A DNA stretch of 64,000 nt from Bryobacteraceae bacterium (lineage in GTDB: Bacteria; Acidobacteriota; Terriglobia; Bryobacterales; Bryobacteraceae): assembly GCA_025056455.1 (NCBI GenBank), contig JANWVY010000001.1:62001-126000 (forward strand), given 5' to 3'. The notes beneath the pieces were generated by a model. That model was not told the origin of the DNA, searched no databases, and was given only the letters and a program-made list of their open reading frames with translations. A program made the translations under genes and the position numbers. Shown here in pieces: positions 51,470-62,263 of the stretch. Position 1 is the first letter of the stretch. Each line of letters opens with the position of its first letter.

Positions 51470-53497
51470 ATGGGTTATCAACTGGCGATCGATTACCGCC
51501 CTCGCGGCGACCAGCAAGCGGCAATCGATCAATTGGTACGCGGCCTGGCCGAGGGCGAGCGGCATCAAGTCCTGCTCGGAGTGACGGGCTCGGGAAAAAC
51601 CTTCACGATGGCGAAAGTGATTGAGCGTACAGCCCGTCCTGCGCTCATTATCGCGCACAACAAAACGCTAGCCGCCCAGCTTTATCAGGAGTTCAAAACG
51701 TTTTTTCCCCACAACGCCGTTGAGTATTTCGTCAGCTATTACGACTACTACCAGCCAGAAGCCTACATACCCGCCTCGGATGTCTACATCGAGAAGGAAG
51801 CCACGATCAACGACGAGTTAGACAAACTCCGTCTCTCGGCCACCCGTTCCTTGTTCGAACGGCGGGATTGCATCATCGTGGCAAGCGTCAGTTGCATCTA
51901 TGGGCTCGGGTCTCCGGAAGCCTACTATGGCATGCTGTTGATGCTTGAAAAAGGCCAGAGAATCTCGCGCCAGCAACTTTTAGAAAGGTTGGTGGAAATC
52001 CTCTATGAGCGAAGTGACGGAGACTTCCGGCGGGGCACATTTCGTGTCCGCGGAGACGTCATGGAAATCTTTCCCACCTACGAGGATTACGCCTATCGCA
52101 TTGAAATGTGGGGGGATGAGATTGAAAATTTGTCGCAAATCGACCCCCTGTCTGGCGCGATCCGGCAAACTTACCTGCGGTTGCCCATCTATCCAAAGAC
52201 CCACTATGTGATGACGCGCGAGGTGCGGCAGCAGGCGATCGCCAGTATTGAGCAGGAGCTCGAGTGGTGGTCTAAGGAGCTGGAAAAGCAAGGTAAGTTC
52301 GTGGAGTCCCAACGCCTGCAACAACGAACCCGGTTCGATCTAGAGATGATCCAGCAAATTGGCTACTGCCATGGCATTGAAAATTACTCGCGCCACTTCT
52401 CGGGCCGGCTTCCCGGTCAGGCTCCACCCACCCTGCTCGACTACTTACCCCATGATTGCCTGGTTTTTCTTGACGAGAGCCATCAAACCGTGCCCCAGCT
52501 CGGCGGGATGTATCACGGAGATCGTTCCCGTAAAGAGACTCTGGTGAATTACGGTTTCCGCCTTCCAAGCGCGCTTGACAATCGCCCGCTTACCTTCGAG
52601 GAATTCGAAAACCGGGTGCATCAGGTGATTTACGTTTCGGCGACTCCAGGTCCCTATGAGCTGACCAAATCGGCGGGCGTTGTCGTCGAGCAGGTGATCC
52701 GGCCGACCGGCTTGGTCGATCCGGCAGTCGAAGTCCGGCCGATTAAAGGACAGGTGGATGATCTGTTGAACGAGATCCGCATCCGCGAGCGCAAAAACGA
52801 ACGCGTGCTCGTCACCACGCTCACCAAGCGCATGGCGGAAGATCTGACCGAGTATTACTCGGAGCTGGGAGTTCGGTGCCGCTATCTCCACTCCGAGGTC
52901 AGCACCTTGGACCGCGTAAAACTCTTGCGCGATCTGCGCAAAGGCGAGTACGATGTGCTAATCGGAGTCAACCTTCTGCGGGAAGGGCTCGATCTTCCGG
53001 AGGTCTCTCTGGTCGCTATCTTGGATGCGGACAAGGAGGGTTTTTTACGCTCTACTGGTTCCTTGATTCAGACGATCGGACGGGCCGCGCGGCACTTAGA
53101 GGGACGCGCCATTCTCTATGCCGATACCATCACAGAGAGTATGCGCCGCGCCATTGACGAAACCGAGCGTCGACGCCGGATTCAGTTAGAGTACAACGAA
53201 AAGAATAACATCACGCCGCAGTCGATCTTGAAACCGATTGACATGAGCCTAGCCGCTGTCGCTGAGGCAGATTACGTCACCGTACCGCTTGAGACGGAAG
53301 TTGACTTAGACGATCTCACTCCAGAAGCTCGGGATCAGAAAATCGCCGAACTGGAGTCCTTGATGAAGGAAGCAGCGCGAACGTTTGAGTTTGAGAAGGC
53401 CGCGAAATATCGCGACCAGATCAAAGCTTTACGCGCACTCATATCTTATGAAAACGTTTCAGCCGGTGGCCCTGCTGGCAGCGGGGAAAATTCGTGA
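51470..53497 (+). CDS. uvrB: Excinuclease ABC subunit B
   Basis: DNA-damage verification helicase of nucleotide excision repair. The 675 residues include Walker A GVTGSGKT (37-44), the damage-probing beta-hairpin [12 protein letters not shown] near 90, the DESH box, helicase motifs [16 protein letters not shown] and QTIGRAARH, and the C-terminal UVR motif ([17 protein letters not shown]) that contacts UvrC. Length is standard. Its last 50 bp overlap the following gene in another frame. Confidence 0.97.
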   Translation: MGYQLAIDYRPRGDQQAAIDQLVRGLAEGERHQVLLGVTGSGKTFTMAKVIERTARPALIIAHNKTLAAQLYQEFKTFFPHNAVEYFVSYYDYYQPEAYIPASDVYIEKEATINDELDKLRLSATRSLFERRDCIIVASVSCIYGLGSPEAYYGMLLMLEKGQRISRQQLLERLVEILYERSDGDFRRGTFRVRGDVMEIFPTYEDYAYRIEMWGDEIENLSQIDPLSGAIRQTYLRLPIYPKTHYVMTREVRQQAIASIEQELEWWSKELEKQGKFVESQRLQQRTRFDLEMIQQIGYCHGIENYSRHFSGRLPGQAPPTLLDYLPHDCLVFLDESHQTVPQLGGMYHGDRSRKETLVNYGFRLPSALDNRPLTFEEFENRVHQVIYVSATPGPYELTKSAGVVVEQVIRPTGLVDPAVEVRPIKGQVDDLLNEIRIRERKNERVLVTTLTKRMAEDLTEYYSELGVRCRYLHSEVSTLDRVKLLRDLRKGEYDVLIGVNLLREGLDLPEVSLVAILDADKEGFLRSTGSLIQTIGRAARHLEGRAILYADTITESMRRAIDETERRRRIQLEYNEKNNITPQSILKPIDMSLAAVAEADYVTVPLETEVDLDDLTPEARDQKIAELESLMKEAARTFEFEKAAKYRDQIKALRALISYENVSAGGPAGSGENS

Positions 53498-54293
53498 TTC
53501 TTTCCTGAGAAATCTTCCTTCGATTCAACAGTCACTGGGACCTGTCAGGTCTAGCTCACTCCGCCTTGCCAGCAGAATCTGTGGCATTTTGGGGGGCGGT
53601 TATCCAGTCGATTCGTATGAGGATTTCGACACCTGTGAGCTCATCCTGATTTCCGTTCCGGAGCCCTGGCTCACCACGGTGGTGGAGGAGCTTCTCGAAA
53701 CGTCCATCTGCTGGAAGAACAAAACCGTCGTACTGTGCGACGAAGACTTGGAGTCCGACGTGCTTGGCAAACTGGCCCACCTCGGCGCGCGGACCGCTTC
53801 CATCGCCCTAGCCGACCGCCCGGAATCGAAGCTCCTCATCGCGGAAGGCGACCGCCGTGCCCTTCGCGTCGTGAAGCTTTTCACAGAGAGGAGTGGGTTT
53901 CGCCTGTTGACCATCGATTCAGGACGAAAGCGCCACTATCGCGCCGGCACGGCATTCGCCACGACCCTGGCCATGCCCCTCATAACGGCATGTGTCGAAA
54001 CGCTGCGCGCCTCCGGACTGGAACAAAACGTCGCGACGATGATCGCCGGGAAGTTACTAGCGCGCTCCATGCGTTCCTACAGCCAGGCGGGCCGGCGCAG
54101 CTGGGAAGGCCCGCTGGTGGGTCGCAACCTAGAAGTGGTGCGCAAGCACGTCCTGGCTCTGTTCCAACTCAATCCGCTGCTGGCCAGCTACTACTACGAG
54201 AACTCCGTCCTCGCTGTCCAGCTCCTGCGCCAGGACCCGCAGTGGCTCACCAAGCTAGCCCCAGAAGTCTACCCTCGAGCCGCCGGAGACTAA
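53448..54293 (+). CDS. Rossmann-like/DUF2520 domain oxidoreductase-like protein
   Basis: 281 residues with an N-terminal Rossmann-like domain lacking a clear GxGxxG ([28 protein letters not shown]) and a C-terminal helical 6-phosphogluconate-dehydrogenase-like part ([32 protein letters not shown]) typical of DUF2520 proteins. Some members resemble ketopantoate- or pyrroline-carboxylate-type reductases; the substrate is unknown. ATG 53448 lies inside the uvrB 3' end, so it is probably co-expressed with uvrB. An earlier start at 53385 would only extend the overlap. Confidence 0.75.
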   Translation: MKTFQPVALLAAGKIRDSFLRNLPSIQQSLGPVRSSSLRLASRICGILGGGYPVDSYEDFDTCELILISVPEPWLTTVVEELLETSICWKNKTVVLCDEDLESDVLGKLAHLGARTASIALADRPESKLLIAEGDRRALRVVKLFTERSGFRLLTIDSGRKRHYRAGTAFATTLAMPLITACVETLRASGLEQNVATMIAGKLLARSMRSYSQAGRRSWEGPLVGRNLEVVRKHVLALFQLNPLLASYYYENSVLAVQLLRQDPQWLTKLAPEVYPRAAGD

Positions 54294-54575
54294 GTTTGAC
54301 CCAGGCTGAGACTCACTCTGTTTGCCGTCTTGCTCTCCCGCCTTGGAATCCGCTCTTTTGAACCGCACCGGTTTGACTTGGGTGAAACCTCGCCACCTGC
54401 TTGAGTGACACTGCGTCTCCACACCCACTGCCGGCGCCAGGCCGCAGCCGCGAGCTGCCCAAAACTCCTTGCCCTGGAGTATTTTGAGCGATTCCGCCAG
54501 GGGATTTTGCGGGTGGTCATCGGCGTGCAGAGTGGCTTCCAGTGGTGATCGCTAAATGAGCGGGGAGAGCGAGGC

Positions 54576-55499
54576 ATGAACGATCCAAACCGAGAAAACA
54601 TTCAGGAGAAGGCAACGCCAAGACGCCTTTTTCTCCAAGCGCTAGCCGCCGTCGGCTCCGGTGCGGCCCTTGCGACGGGGGGAATGGAACTTCTGGACGG
54701 CACCTCAGCCCAGGCGGCAGAAATTCCCCCTCCGCTTACCGAGCCAGTAGGTAACCTCTTGGTCCGAATGCAACGCGAGCTGGAACAGAGTTTATCGACC
54801 GGCCGCCCGCAGTGGCTTATGGTGGTGGACACGCGCAAGTGCATCGGTTGCGATGCCTGCACCATCGCCTGCAAGGCCGAGAATCCCACCGGGCCCGGAG
54901 TGGGTTTCCGCCGCGTCATCAAACGGGAATTGCCCGTGGGACCAAGACCGTGGGTCATCTTCAAACCGATCAATTGCTTACAATGCGATGACGCTCCCTG
55001 CGCCAAGGCCGTGCCGCAAGGAATGATACGAAAACGGCCAGACGGAATCGTCGAATTCGACAGCGACCGGCTGCGAGGGGCTTACGCGCAGGCCGCGATG
55101 CGAGCCTGCCCGCTGAATCAAATTCACGTTGATGACGGGAAAACCTACACCTACGATACACCCCAGCCACAAGAATACGAAGAGCGGTTGTTCTTTGAGA
55201 ACGGCAAATGGCAGACCCGCAAGCCGCGCGCTAGCCAGTTGCCAGATTCGGCTCGCAAGTGTAATTTTTGCAGCCACCTAGTGGAGGCTGGTGCACTTCC
55301 AGCCTGCGTTTCGACGTGTATTGGGGGAGTGATGTATTTCGGGGACGCGAATCTGCGCGGCAGCTTGGTGAACGAGGTCACGCAAGGTCGCCGGATCTTC
55401 AAACATCACAACGATATGGGTCTGAAACCTCGGGTGATCTACTTTGAAGAATCCATGCCCGACACTCCGCATTTGGATTGCAACGCGTGTCACTACTAA
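54576..55499 (+). CDS. Tat-exported [4Fe-4S] electron-transfer subunit (TtrB-like)
   Basis: 307-residue iron-sulfur subunit of a molybdopterin oxidoreductase. A twin-arginine signal (Arg16-Arg17, PRRLFLQALAAV) is followed by ferredoxin motifs: Cys89/92/95/99 (KCIGCDACTIACKAEN), CLQCDDAPCAKAVP, CPLNQ, and CNFCSHLVEAGALPACVSTC, enough for four clusters. A Tat signal on this subunit is unusual except in the tetrathionate-reductase TtrB group. It is followed by the catalytic subunit gene after 11 bp. Confidence 0.87.
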   Translation: MNDPNRENIQEKATPRRLFLQALAAVGSGAALATGGMELLDGTSAQAAEIPPPLTEPVGNLLVRMQRELEQSLSTGRPQWLMVVDTRKCIGCDACTIACKAENPTGPGVGFRRVIKRELPVGPRPWVIFKPINCLQCDDAPCAKAVPQGMIRKRPDGIVEFDSDRLRGAYAQAAMRACPLNQIHVDDGKTYTYDTPQPQEYEERLFFENGKWQTRKPRASQLPDSARKCNFCSHLVEAGALPACVSTCIGGVMYFGDANLRGSLVNEVTQGRRIFKHHNDMGLKPRVIYFEESMPDTPHLDCNACHY

Positions 55500-55510
55500 C
55501 GGAGGTGGTC

Positions 55511-58500
55511 ATGAGCAACGAAGCAGATCGAGACAGCGCTTTGCTGCAACCCAATGAGCCGCCCGAGATTCAAGCGGAGATCCCCAACCGCAGAGAGTTT
55601 CTCGCTAGCGGAGCTCTCCTCGGGGGCACTTGCCTCGCCGCTTTGGCCCCTACCGTTTCTTCGGGCCAAACCACTACCGCGGGCAATTTCGAAATCCGCG
55701 CTTCGGACTTCATCTACACAACCTGCCTGCAATGTAATACAGGCTGTGAGATCAAGGTGCGCGTCCAAAACGGCGTCGCTGTGAAGATCGATGGCAACCC
55801 CTATGGCCCCCGGTCCATGGATCCGCACATCAATTGGAATACTCCCGCCGCGCAAGCCGCCAAAATCAACGGCATGATTTGCCCTAAGGGACAGTCCGGG
55901 ATTCAGTCCAATTACGATCCCTATCGCGTGGTGAAAGTTTTAAAGCGCGCTGGGAAACGGGGTGAAGGGAAGTGGATCACAATTCCTTTTGACCGCGCCA
56001 TCGACGAGATCGTCAACGGTGGTGTGCTCTTTCCCCAAGATGGCGATTCCCGGGTCACCGGCCTTCGCGAGCTATATGCCTTACGCGATCCCCGCGTGTA
56101 TTCGGCGATGGCGGCGGATGTGGCAGCCATTCAGGCACGCCGCATGACTGTAGCGGAATTCAAAGAAAAGCATCGCGAGAACCTCGATAAGCTCATCGAT
56201 CCGGACCATCCCGATTTTGGTCCCAAGAATAACCAGTTCGTCTTCAACTGGGGGCGCTTGAAGGGCGGCAGATCCGATTTCTTCCTCCGTTTCGTGCGCG
56301 ATAGTTTTGGTTCGGTGAACGCCCACGGTCACACCACGGTGTGTCAAGGTTCGATTTACTTTGCGGGTAAATCCATGGCCGATCAACCCGTTGGAGGAGG
56401 ATGGACAGGCGGGGCCAAGGCCTACTGGATGGCCGACACCGCCCATGCCGAATTCATTATCTACTGGGGTGCAAACGTCCTTGAAGGCAACTACGGGCCC
56501 CCTCTGAAGGTGCCGAAGATCATGCGGGGCCTGGCCAGCAAGCGCCTCAAGGTTGCCGTGATTGATCCGCGCTACAGCAAAATCGCGGCCAAGGCCTGGC
56601 GCTGGTTTCCGATTAAGCCAGGCGAAGACGCTGCCTTTGCGCTGGGGATGGTGCGCTGGATCATTGAAAACGAGCGTTACGACCATCGCTATCTGGAAAA
56701 CTGCAACCGAGCCGCAGCCGTAGCCGACGGTGAGCCAACCTGGAGCAACGGGGCGTGGCTGGTGAAGATCCGCCCCGATGGCACGGGGGGCGCTTTTTTG
56801 CGCGCCTCTGAAATTGGACTAGGGGGCGACGCCGATACGTTCGTATGCTTGAGTGGGGGAAGACCTGTCGCCTTCAAATCGGATGACGCCACCAACCCCG
56901 TGCACGGTGATCTCTTTGTGGACACGACCGTGAACGGAATCCGGGTGAAGTCGGCGCTCCAACTTCTTTTCGAGGAATCTGCCAAAAAGTCGATTGCAGA
57001 GTGGGCGGCCATTGCGGGCCTCGCGGCCAGCGACATCATCACCCTGGCCCGAGAATTTACTTCCCACGGCAAGCGGGCCGTGGTGGAGATTCATCGCGGC
57101 GTTTCGCAGCACACCAACGGCTTTTACAATGTGCTGGCCACCATGGGGGCGCTCAACCTCCTGATTGGCAACGTGGACTGGAAAGGCGGTCTGGTATATG
57201 GAGGAGGCGCCTATGGCGAAACGGGCGGCACAGGACGGCCCTTCCAGCTGGGCGATCATCCGGCCAAAATCACTCCCTTCGGCATCGACATCATCCGCGG
57301 CGGCGCAAGCTATGAGCGCAGCACCATTTTTTCGGGCTACCCGGCCAAACGTCCTTGGTATCCGCTGGCCAGCGACGTCTACCAGGAAGTCATTCCCTCG
57401 GCCGGTGACGCTTATCCCTATCCGATCAAAGTCCTGTTCCTCTATATGGGATCACCCGTTTACGCCCTGCCGGCGGGCCATTCTCTGATCCCCACCTTAA
57501 TGGACACCAAAAAAATTCCCTTGTTTGTCTGCTCGGACATCGTCATTGGCGAGACAACTCAATACGCCGATTACATCTTCCCCGACTTGACCTTCCTGGA
57601 GCGCTGGGAGTTTCACCGCACGCACCCCTCGATCGTCCACCGCGTGTCACCGGTGCGCCAGCCGGTCGTAGCGTCGCCGAACGAGACGGTGCGTGTCTTC
57701 AACGAGGAGATGCCGTTGTCCATGGAGGCGGTCTTTCTGGCAATCGCAGAACGACTGCAAATGCCTGGTTTCGGGCCACGAGGATTTGGCGCCTCGGGCG
57801 ACCTGACACGACCCGAAGATTTTTATCTGCGCATGGTAGCCAACGTAGCTCACGGGGACTCGAGCACCACGGCAGACGTTTGCCCCGACGCCTCCGAGGA
57901 GGAAATGCAAATCTTCCGAGAAGCCCGCAAACACCTACCGAAAACCGTCTTTGATGAAGAGCGCTGGAGTGCGGTCGTCGGTCCGAACTGGTGGAAAAAA
58001 GTAGTGTACGTCCTCAACCGCGGCGGCCGGTGGTGGTCCTATGAGCAAGGATGGACAGGTGAAAAGGTACGCGCTCAATTCGGCCGGTTGGTGAACCTGT
58101 ATCAGGAAAAAGCGGCCACCACCCGCAATTCGATGACGGGGGAATTTTTGCCCGGCATTGCCACCTACCTACCTCAAACCGATTCGCTCGGCAGGCCACT
58201 TCAGCATGGTGATGCGCCTTTCACCCTGATTACGAACCGCAACATGCTTGCCTGTAAGACCCGGACGATCTCCAATTACTGGCTCCTGGATGTCTTGCCG
58301 GAAAACTTCGTGGAGGTCAGCACGGTGGATGCACGGCGGCTCGGCCTTGAGGATGGCGATTTGGTTTCGCTTACCTCGGCGAGCAATCCGGCCGGACGCT
58401 GGGACCTAGGTTATGGAAACTTCAAGCCGCTGATTGGCAGGGTCCGCGTGACCAGTCGCATCCGGCCCGGCGTGGTGACATTTGAATTGGGCTGGGGACA

Positions 58501-58702
58501 CTGGGCCTATGGCGCCTCTGCTCAGATGATCGATGGCAAACTGATTCCGCCCGATCCGCGGCGCGCTACAGGCATTCATGCCAACTCGGCCATGACCGTC
58601 GACCCCTACACCCGTTCGCCGCTGAGCGACGTGGTGGGCGGCAGTGCGGTGTTCTACGACACTAAAGTGTATCTGCAAAAGGTAGGCCGGGCGAGCGGAT
58701 AA
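55511..58702 (+). CDS. Tat-exported molybdopterin oxidoreductase, catalytic subunit (TtrA/SrdA-like)
   Basis: 1063 residues. The twin-arginine signal has Arg27-Arg28 (NRREFLASG). An N-terminal [4Fe-4S] motif is Cys72-x2-Cys75-x3-Cys79-x44-Cys124. The molybdenum ligand is probably Cys278 in HTTVCQGSIYF. The molybdopterin domains and a C-terminal dinucleotide-binding domain (TLITNRNMLACKTRT, VEVSTVDARRLGLEDGD) complete it. This layout fits tetrathionate or selenate/arsenate-type reductases; the acceptor is not decided by sequence. ATG 55511 has GGAGG at ideal spacing. No membrane subunit or TorD-like chaperone lies nearby. Confidence 0.87.
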   Translation: MSNEADRDSALLQPNEPPEIQAEIPNRREFLASGALLGGTCLAALAPTVSSGQTTTAGNFEIRASDFIYTTCLQCNTGCEIKVRVQNGVAVKIDGNPYGPRSMDPHINWNTPAAQAAKINGMICPKGQSGIQSNYDPYRVVKVLKRAGKRGEGKWITIPFDRAIDEIVNGGVLFPQDGDSRVTGLRELYALRDPRVYSAMAADVAAIQARRMTVAEFKEKHRENLDKLIDPDHPDFGPKNNQFVFNWGRLKGGRSDFFLRFVRDSFGSVNAHGHTTVCQGSIYFAGKSMADQPVGGGWTGGAKAYWMADTAHAEFIIYWGANVLEGNYGPPLKVPKIMRGLASKRLKVAVIDPRYSKIAAKAWRWFPIKPGEDAAFALGMVRWIIENERYDHRYLENCNRAAAVADGEPTWSNGAWLVKIRPDGTGGAFLRASEIGLGGDADTFVCLSGGRPVAFKSDDATNPVHGDLFVDTTVNGIRVKSALQLLFEESAKKSIAEWAAIAGLAASDIITLAREFTSHGKRAVVEIHRGVSQHTNGFYNVLATMGALNLLIGNVDWKGGLVYGGGAYGETGGTGRPFQLGDHPAKITPFGIDIIRGGASYERSTIFSGYPAKRPWYPLASDVYQEVIPSAGDAYPYPIKVLFLYMGSPVYALPAGHSLIPTLMDTKKIPLFVCSDIVIGETTQYADYIFPDLTFLERWEFHRTHPSIVHRVSPVRQPVVASPNETVRVFNEEMPLSMEAVFLAIAERLQMPGFGPRGFGASGDLTRPEDFYLRMVANVAHGDSSTTADVCPDASEEEMQIFREARKHLPKTVFDEERWSAVVGPNWWKKVVYVLNRGGRWWSYEQGWTGEKVRAQFGRLVNLYQEKAATTRNSMTGEFLPGIATYLPQTDSLGRPLQHGDAPFTLITNRNMLACKTRTISNYWLLDVLPENFVEVSTVDARRLGLEDGDLVSLTSASNPAGRWDLGYGNFKPLIGRVRVTSRIRPGVVTFELGWGHWAYGASAQMIDGKLIPPDPRRATGIHANSAMTVDPYTRSPLSDVVGGSAVFYDTKVYLQKVGRASG

Positions 58703-58951
58703 ATCTTCTCTTCGCCGTGAAAGCCAAGCAGGAATAAGCGATCTTCCCGGCGGTCGGCGTGTGCCGAGCAAGAATCAGGAGCGGAGGGAACTTCATCCGG
58801 AACCAAGTTGTTGGCCCGGCGAGAGGCGCAAGCCCGAAGAGAGGCGGCGGGCCAAGCAGGGGGTGAGATCACACAATCGAGCCGCCACCCGCCCGCCCCG
58901 CTCGGAGGCTTCGCGCAAGGAGCTGCTCGGAGCACCCGCTTTGAAGCGCAA

Positions 58952-60484
58952 TTAAAAGGGCCAAAGCGCCGCCCACCACGGCTTGGGAATTCGCGCTTTC
59001 CACGTCGCCGCCGTCTGGTGGAAATCGCGAGGCAGTCCGGGCGCCTTGAGAATCTCATCGTAACGCTTGCGGGCCGTGCGAAAGTCGCGCAGAAAATAGC
59101 AACATTTGCCGGCCATAAGGACCGAGTTCCAGCGGTAGATCTCGATTGTGGTTTTGTCTTCTAAAACCTCGTTAAAGTGGAGGAGAGCCTGCGCGTATTT
59201 TCGCTGGCTAAACAGTCGCATTCCCTTGGAGTAGCGCAGTTTTTCGAGCGCTTGGGCACGCTCGCTGTCGGAGAGGGGCGAGCAACGAAGAATCGTTTCG
59301 CAGACCTCCTGAACGGCTGCGTAAGATTCCAGCTCAATGTGGCATTCGGCCAGAGCAAGCAAGGCCGGAAGGCGGACCTCGTCACTCTCGGAACACTGTG
59401 CCAGGAGGGTCAAAAGCGCGGCACGGGCTTCGGCGTGCTCGCCGGCATCTTGCAGCTGGTAGGCCTCTAGTAGCGCCAAGCGCTGGCGAGCTTGGTGCCG
59501 TTGCTGTTCGCTCGCGTCCAAAGCGGTCGTGATTGCGGTGAAACACCGTTGGGCGTGCTCTTCCTGACCGGCGTTCATTTCCACCGCTCCGAGCCACATT
59601 AAGGCGTTGACACGGTAGGCTGATCGAATCGGTAACAAGCTCTCAAGCGCTTGTTGAAACTGTGCTTCCGCCGCGCTGGTCTCTCCTAGGCGGTGAAGCA
59701 CATCGACCAGATTGAGGCGGGCTTCCGCGGCAATTTCTTGTTCGGAGGGTAGCCCAGGCCGGCCGGCTAAGACCTCGAGTGCCCGTTCAAAAGATGTTTT
59801 TGCGGCGAGAAAATTTCCCGCTGCCGTTTGTAGCGCTCCCATCTCGCACAGGGCCTGAGCGCGAAGCCCAGCATCGTCGACGCTGCTGTTGAGCGCCTTT
59901 TGTAACACGGCCATGGCGCTCGCCGGATCCCCAGCGCTGCGATAGCAACCCGCAAGCCGGATCCGGCCCTGCATCTCATACCGGGGTTCATGCTCAAGTT
60001 CGAGATAGCGTATCCAATATTTTGCGGCGTCCTTCGGGCGGCTGAGAAGCATGTACACAAGAGCCGCACTGGCAGTGGCGTCCCGCTCCACTTCAGGAGA
60101 AGGCTCAACCCTCAGGGCCTGTTCCAGAAATCGTAAAGCGCGGTTTGCTTCCGCTTCCGCATTGCCGTTACTTGCTGCCTCGCAGTTCGCGGCCAGAGCA
60201 TGTGCGTAGCCCAGCAACCATAACACTTCAGGGGTCTGGGCCACTGGCTGAAGAACGGTCATAGCCTGCCGAGCGAGGTCGCGCGCCGTCTTATCTTGGC
60301 AGAGCAAGTCGAAGTAAACCCAGCCTTGCCCGAGTAGGCCTAAGGCTTTGCGCGCCGGATCTCCGGCTGAGACGGCCATGCGACGGTAGATTCGTAAAGC
60401 TTCTTCCGCATTCCCTTCGCGCGTTCGCGCGAGAGCTTCTTCAAAGTGTGAGTCCCGACCGTCCGTCTTCCGCTCGGCTGCCAT
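58952..60484 (-). CDS. TPR-repeat protein
   Basis: 510-residue soluble protein made almost entirely of tetratricopeptide-type helical pairs (for example ARTREGNAEEALRIYRRMA, LAGCYRSAGDPASAMAVLQKAL, ALLHFNEVLEDKTT). No signal peptide, so cytosolic. It ends in a Trp-rich tail (PKPWWAALWPF) that might bind membrane or a partner. The binding partner is unknown. It is divergent from glpX and convergent with the molybdoenzyme gene. Confidence 0.8.
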   Translation of the reverse strand: MAAERKTDGRDSHFEEALARTREGNAEEALRIYRRMAVSAGDPARKALGLLGQGWVYFDLLCQDKTARDLARQAMTVLQPVAQTPEVLWLLGYAHALAANCEAASNGNAEAEANRALRFLEQALRVEPSPEVERDATASAALVYMLLSRPKDAAKYWIRYLELEHEPRYEMQGRIRLAGCYRSAGDPASAMAVLQKALNSSVDDAGLRAQALCEMGALQTAAGNFLAAKTSFERALEVLAGRPGLPSEQEIAAEARLNLVDVLHRLGETSAAEAQFQQALESLLPIRSAYRVNALMWLGAVEMNAGQEEHAQRCFTAITTALDASEQQRHQARQRLALLEAYQLQDAGEHAEARAALLTLLAQCSESDEVRLPALLALAECHIELESYAAVQEVCETILRCSPLSDSERAQALEKLRYSKGMRLFSQRKYAQALLHFNEVLEDKTTIEIYRWNSVLMAGKCCYFLRDFRTARKRYDEILKAPGLPRDFHQTAATWKARIPKPWWAALWPF

Positions 60485-60692
60485 CCGTCTCTCGCGCCAG
60501 GATTCCCGGTCTTCTTTGTTCGGACGTTTTCGGCGAAAGGATTAGGTTCTAAGAGCATGGTCCGCAGTTCTACGTATAACGGCCCAGAGAAGTTCCCTCG
60601 GCCTTTGGAATGCATCGAAGCTCTGCCCTTCGCGGAGCGGCGGCCGGCTCTAAGCGCTCCAGCGTCTAGATCCTCCCTGCTGGCCCCTGCGT

Positions 60693-60698
60693 TATGAT
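60693..60698 (+). promoter_or_regulatory. -10-like box TATGAT upstream of glpX
   Basis: TATGAT ends 9 nt before ATG 60708. The gap also holds AGGAAG, so either a very short leader with partial Shine-Dalgarno or leaderless initiation is possible. Confidence 0.4.
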
Positions 60699-60707
60699 CA
60701 GGAAGCA

Positions 60708-61724
60708 ATGAGCGAAGCTCAAGGACATGTATTTAGCCTCGAAAACGATCTTGCTTTAGAGCTCGTCCGCGTCGTCGAGGAGGCCGCCATTGCTTCGGCG
60801 CGCACGATGGGCGAGGGAGACCGGGACAAATCGGATCAAGTGGCTGTTCAGGCCATGCGCAAGGCATTTGAAAACATCCCCTTTGCAGGCAACATTGTCA
60901 TTGGCGAAGGCGAGCGTGACAAGGCTCCGATGCTTTATATTGGCGAGCGTGTCGGGGCCACGCCGCCACCGGGAATCCAGTTTCCGGAGGTGGATCTTGC
61001 CGTGGATCCTTTAGAAGGTACGAATCTCTGCGCCCTCGGAACTCCAAACGCCATTTCCGTTCTAGCGGCCTCGGAAAAAGGTGGCCTGCTCCATGCGCCG
61101 GATTGTTACATGGAAAAGATCATCGCCGGACCCGCCTGTCGAGGATCACTCGATATCGAGGCTCCGGTCGAGGACAATCTCAAGGAAATCGCCCGCTGCA
61201 TGGATCGTCGGGTACAAGATCTTGTCATCGTGGTGCTGGACCGGCCACGGCATGCCCAGTTGATTGCGGATATCCGGAAAGCAGGCGCGCGCATCCGCTT
61301 AATTCCCGATGGTGATCTGTCGGCAGGGATTGCGGTTGCCGTACGTGGCGCAGGCGTTCACGCGGTGATGGGAATAGGCGGCGCGCCCGAGGGCGTAATT
61401 ACGGCGGCAGCAATCCGCTGTTTGCACGGGGCGATGGTGGCGCGCTTGGTGATTGACTCCCCCCAACTCGAAGAACGCGTCGTAAGCATGGGAATTCGGG
61501 ATCCCAAGCGCATCTACTCGGCCCGGCACTTGGCTCCGGGAAAGCATATTGTTTTTGCCGCCAGTGGCGTGACCGATGGTGCGTTGCTGCGGGGCGTTCG
61601 TTTCTTCGGCGAGGGATGCCGCACACACTCGCTGGTTATGACGCGCTCGGTCAACAAGGTCCGCTTCATCGACTCCGTTCACCTGGAAACAGGCCCGGGG
61701 CCCAGAGGCATCCGGCTCAACTAA
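60708..61724 (+). CDS. glpX: Class II fructose-1,6-bisphosphatase
   Basis: Gluconeogenic phosphatase of 338 residues. It shows [15 protein letters not shown] (66-80), the metal-binding DPLEGTN loop (Asp100, Glu103), [12 protein letters not shown] and [15 protein letters not shown], all typical of GlpX. Length is standard. Some relatives also hydrolyse sedoheptulose bisphosphate. The stop codon's last base is the first base of the prepilin-peptidase-like gene, implying coupling. Confidence 0.95.
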   Translation: MSEAQGHVFSLENDLALELVRVVEEAAIASARTMGEGDRDKSDQVAVQAMRKAFENIPFAGNIVIGEGERDKAPMLYIGERVGATPPPGIQFPEVDLAVDPLEGTNLCALGTPNAISVLAASEKGGLLHAPDCYMEKIIAGPACRGSLDIEAPVEDNLKEIARCMDRRVQDLVIVVLDRPRHAQLIADIRKAGARIRLIPDGDLSAGIAVAVRGAGVHAVMGIGGAPEGVITAAAIRCLHGAMVARLVIDSPQLEERVVSMGIRDPKRIYSARHLAPGKHIVFAASGVTDGALLRGVRFFGEGCRTHSLVMTRSVNKVRFIDSVHLETGPGPRGIRLN

Positions 61725-62263
61725 TGTCCCCGCTGCCCGTCCCGCTCCAACTCCTCTTATTGACTCTTGCCTTGATCGCCGCCATTTGGGATGTGGTGAC
61801 GCGCCGCATCCCCAACTGGCTGGTTCTCGCCGGCCTAGCCGCTGCGCTCATGTTGCAAACCTGGATTCAAGGCTGGGCAGGACTGGGCCAGGCGGCGATG
61901 GGCTTTGGTTTGGGCTTTCTTGTCTTCTTCCCCATCTTCCTCCTTCAGGGCAAAGGAGGGGGAGATGTCAAGCTCATGGCCGCGATCGGCGCCATCACAG
62001 GACCCAAGAATGTGTTTTTGATTTTTTTGCTGACCGCCATCCTGGGCGGTGTGATGGCCGTCGGCTTGTTACTGCTCCGGGGCGGATGGCGGCGCACCTT
62101 CTCCAACATCGCGCACATCGTTGGTTCGCTGTGCCGGTGGCAACTTCCCTCCCAGCAACGCCCCGAACTGTCACTCGACCATCCTGCCTCCGTGAAATTG
62201 CCCTATGCCGTGCCCATCGCTGCCGGATCCTTTCTCTTTCTCTTACTCAGCCGCAGTGGGTGA
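61724..62263 (+). CDS. A24-family prepilin peptidase-like protein (CpaA-type)
   Basis: 179-residue inner-membrane aspartic protease of the TadV/CpaA type, without the N-terminal methylase domain. The catalytic aspartates are Asp23 (IWDVVTRRIPNW) and Asp81 in GKGGGD of the GxGD motif; about five helices. It would process type IVb/Tad prepilins, but no pilus genes are in the window. ATG 61724 overlaps the glpX stop by one base. Confidence 0.85.
   Translation: MSPLPVPLQLLLLTLALIAAIWDVVTRRIPNWLVLAGLAAALMLQTWIQGWAGLGQAAMGFGLGFLVFFPIFLLQGKGGGDVKLMAAIGAITGPKNVFLIFLLTAILGGVMAVGLLLLRGGWRRTFSNIAHIVGSLCRWQLPSQQRPELSLDHPASVKLPYAVPIAAGSFLFLLLSRSG

Noticed and set aside
54290-54601. 103-codon minus-strand frame upstream of the TtrB-like gene
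   Set aside because: Arg/Ser/Trp-rich translation without domain or Shine-Dalgarno; the 282-bp gap is more likely regulatory. I saw no FNR-type TTGAT-N4-ATCAA box there.
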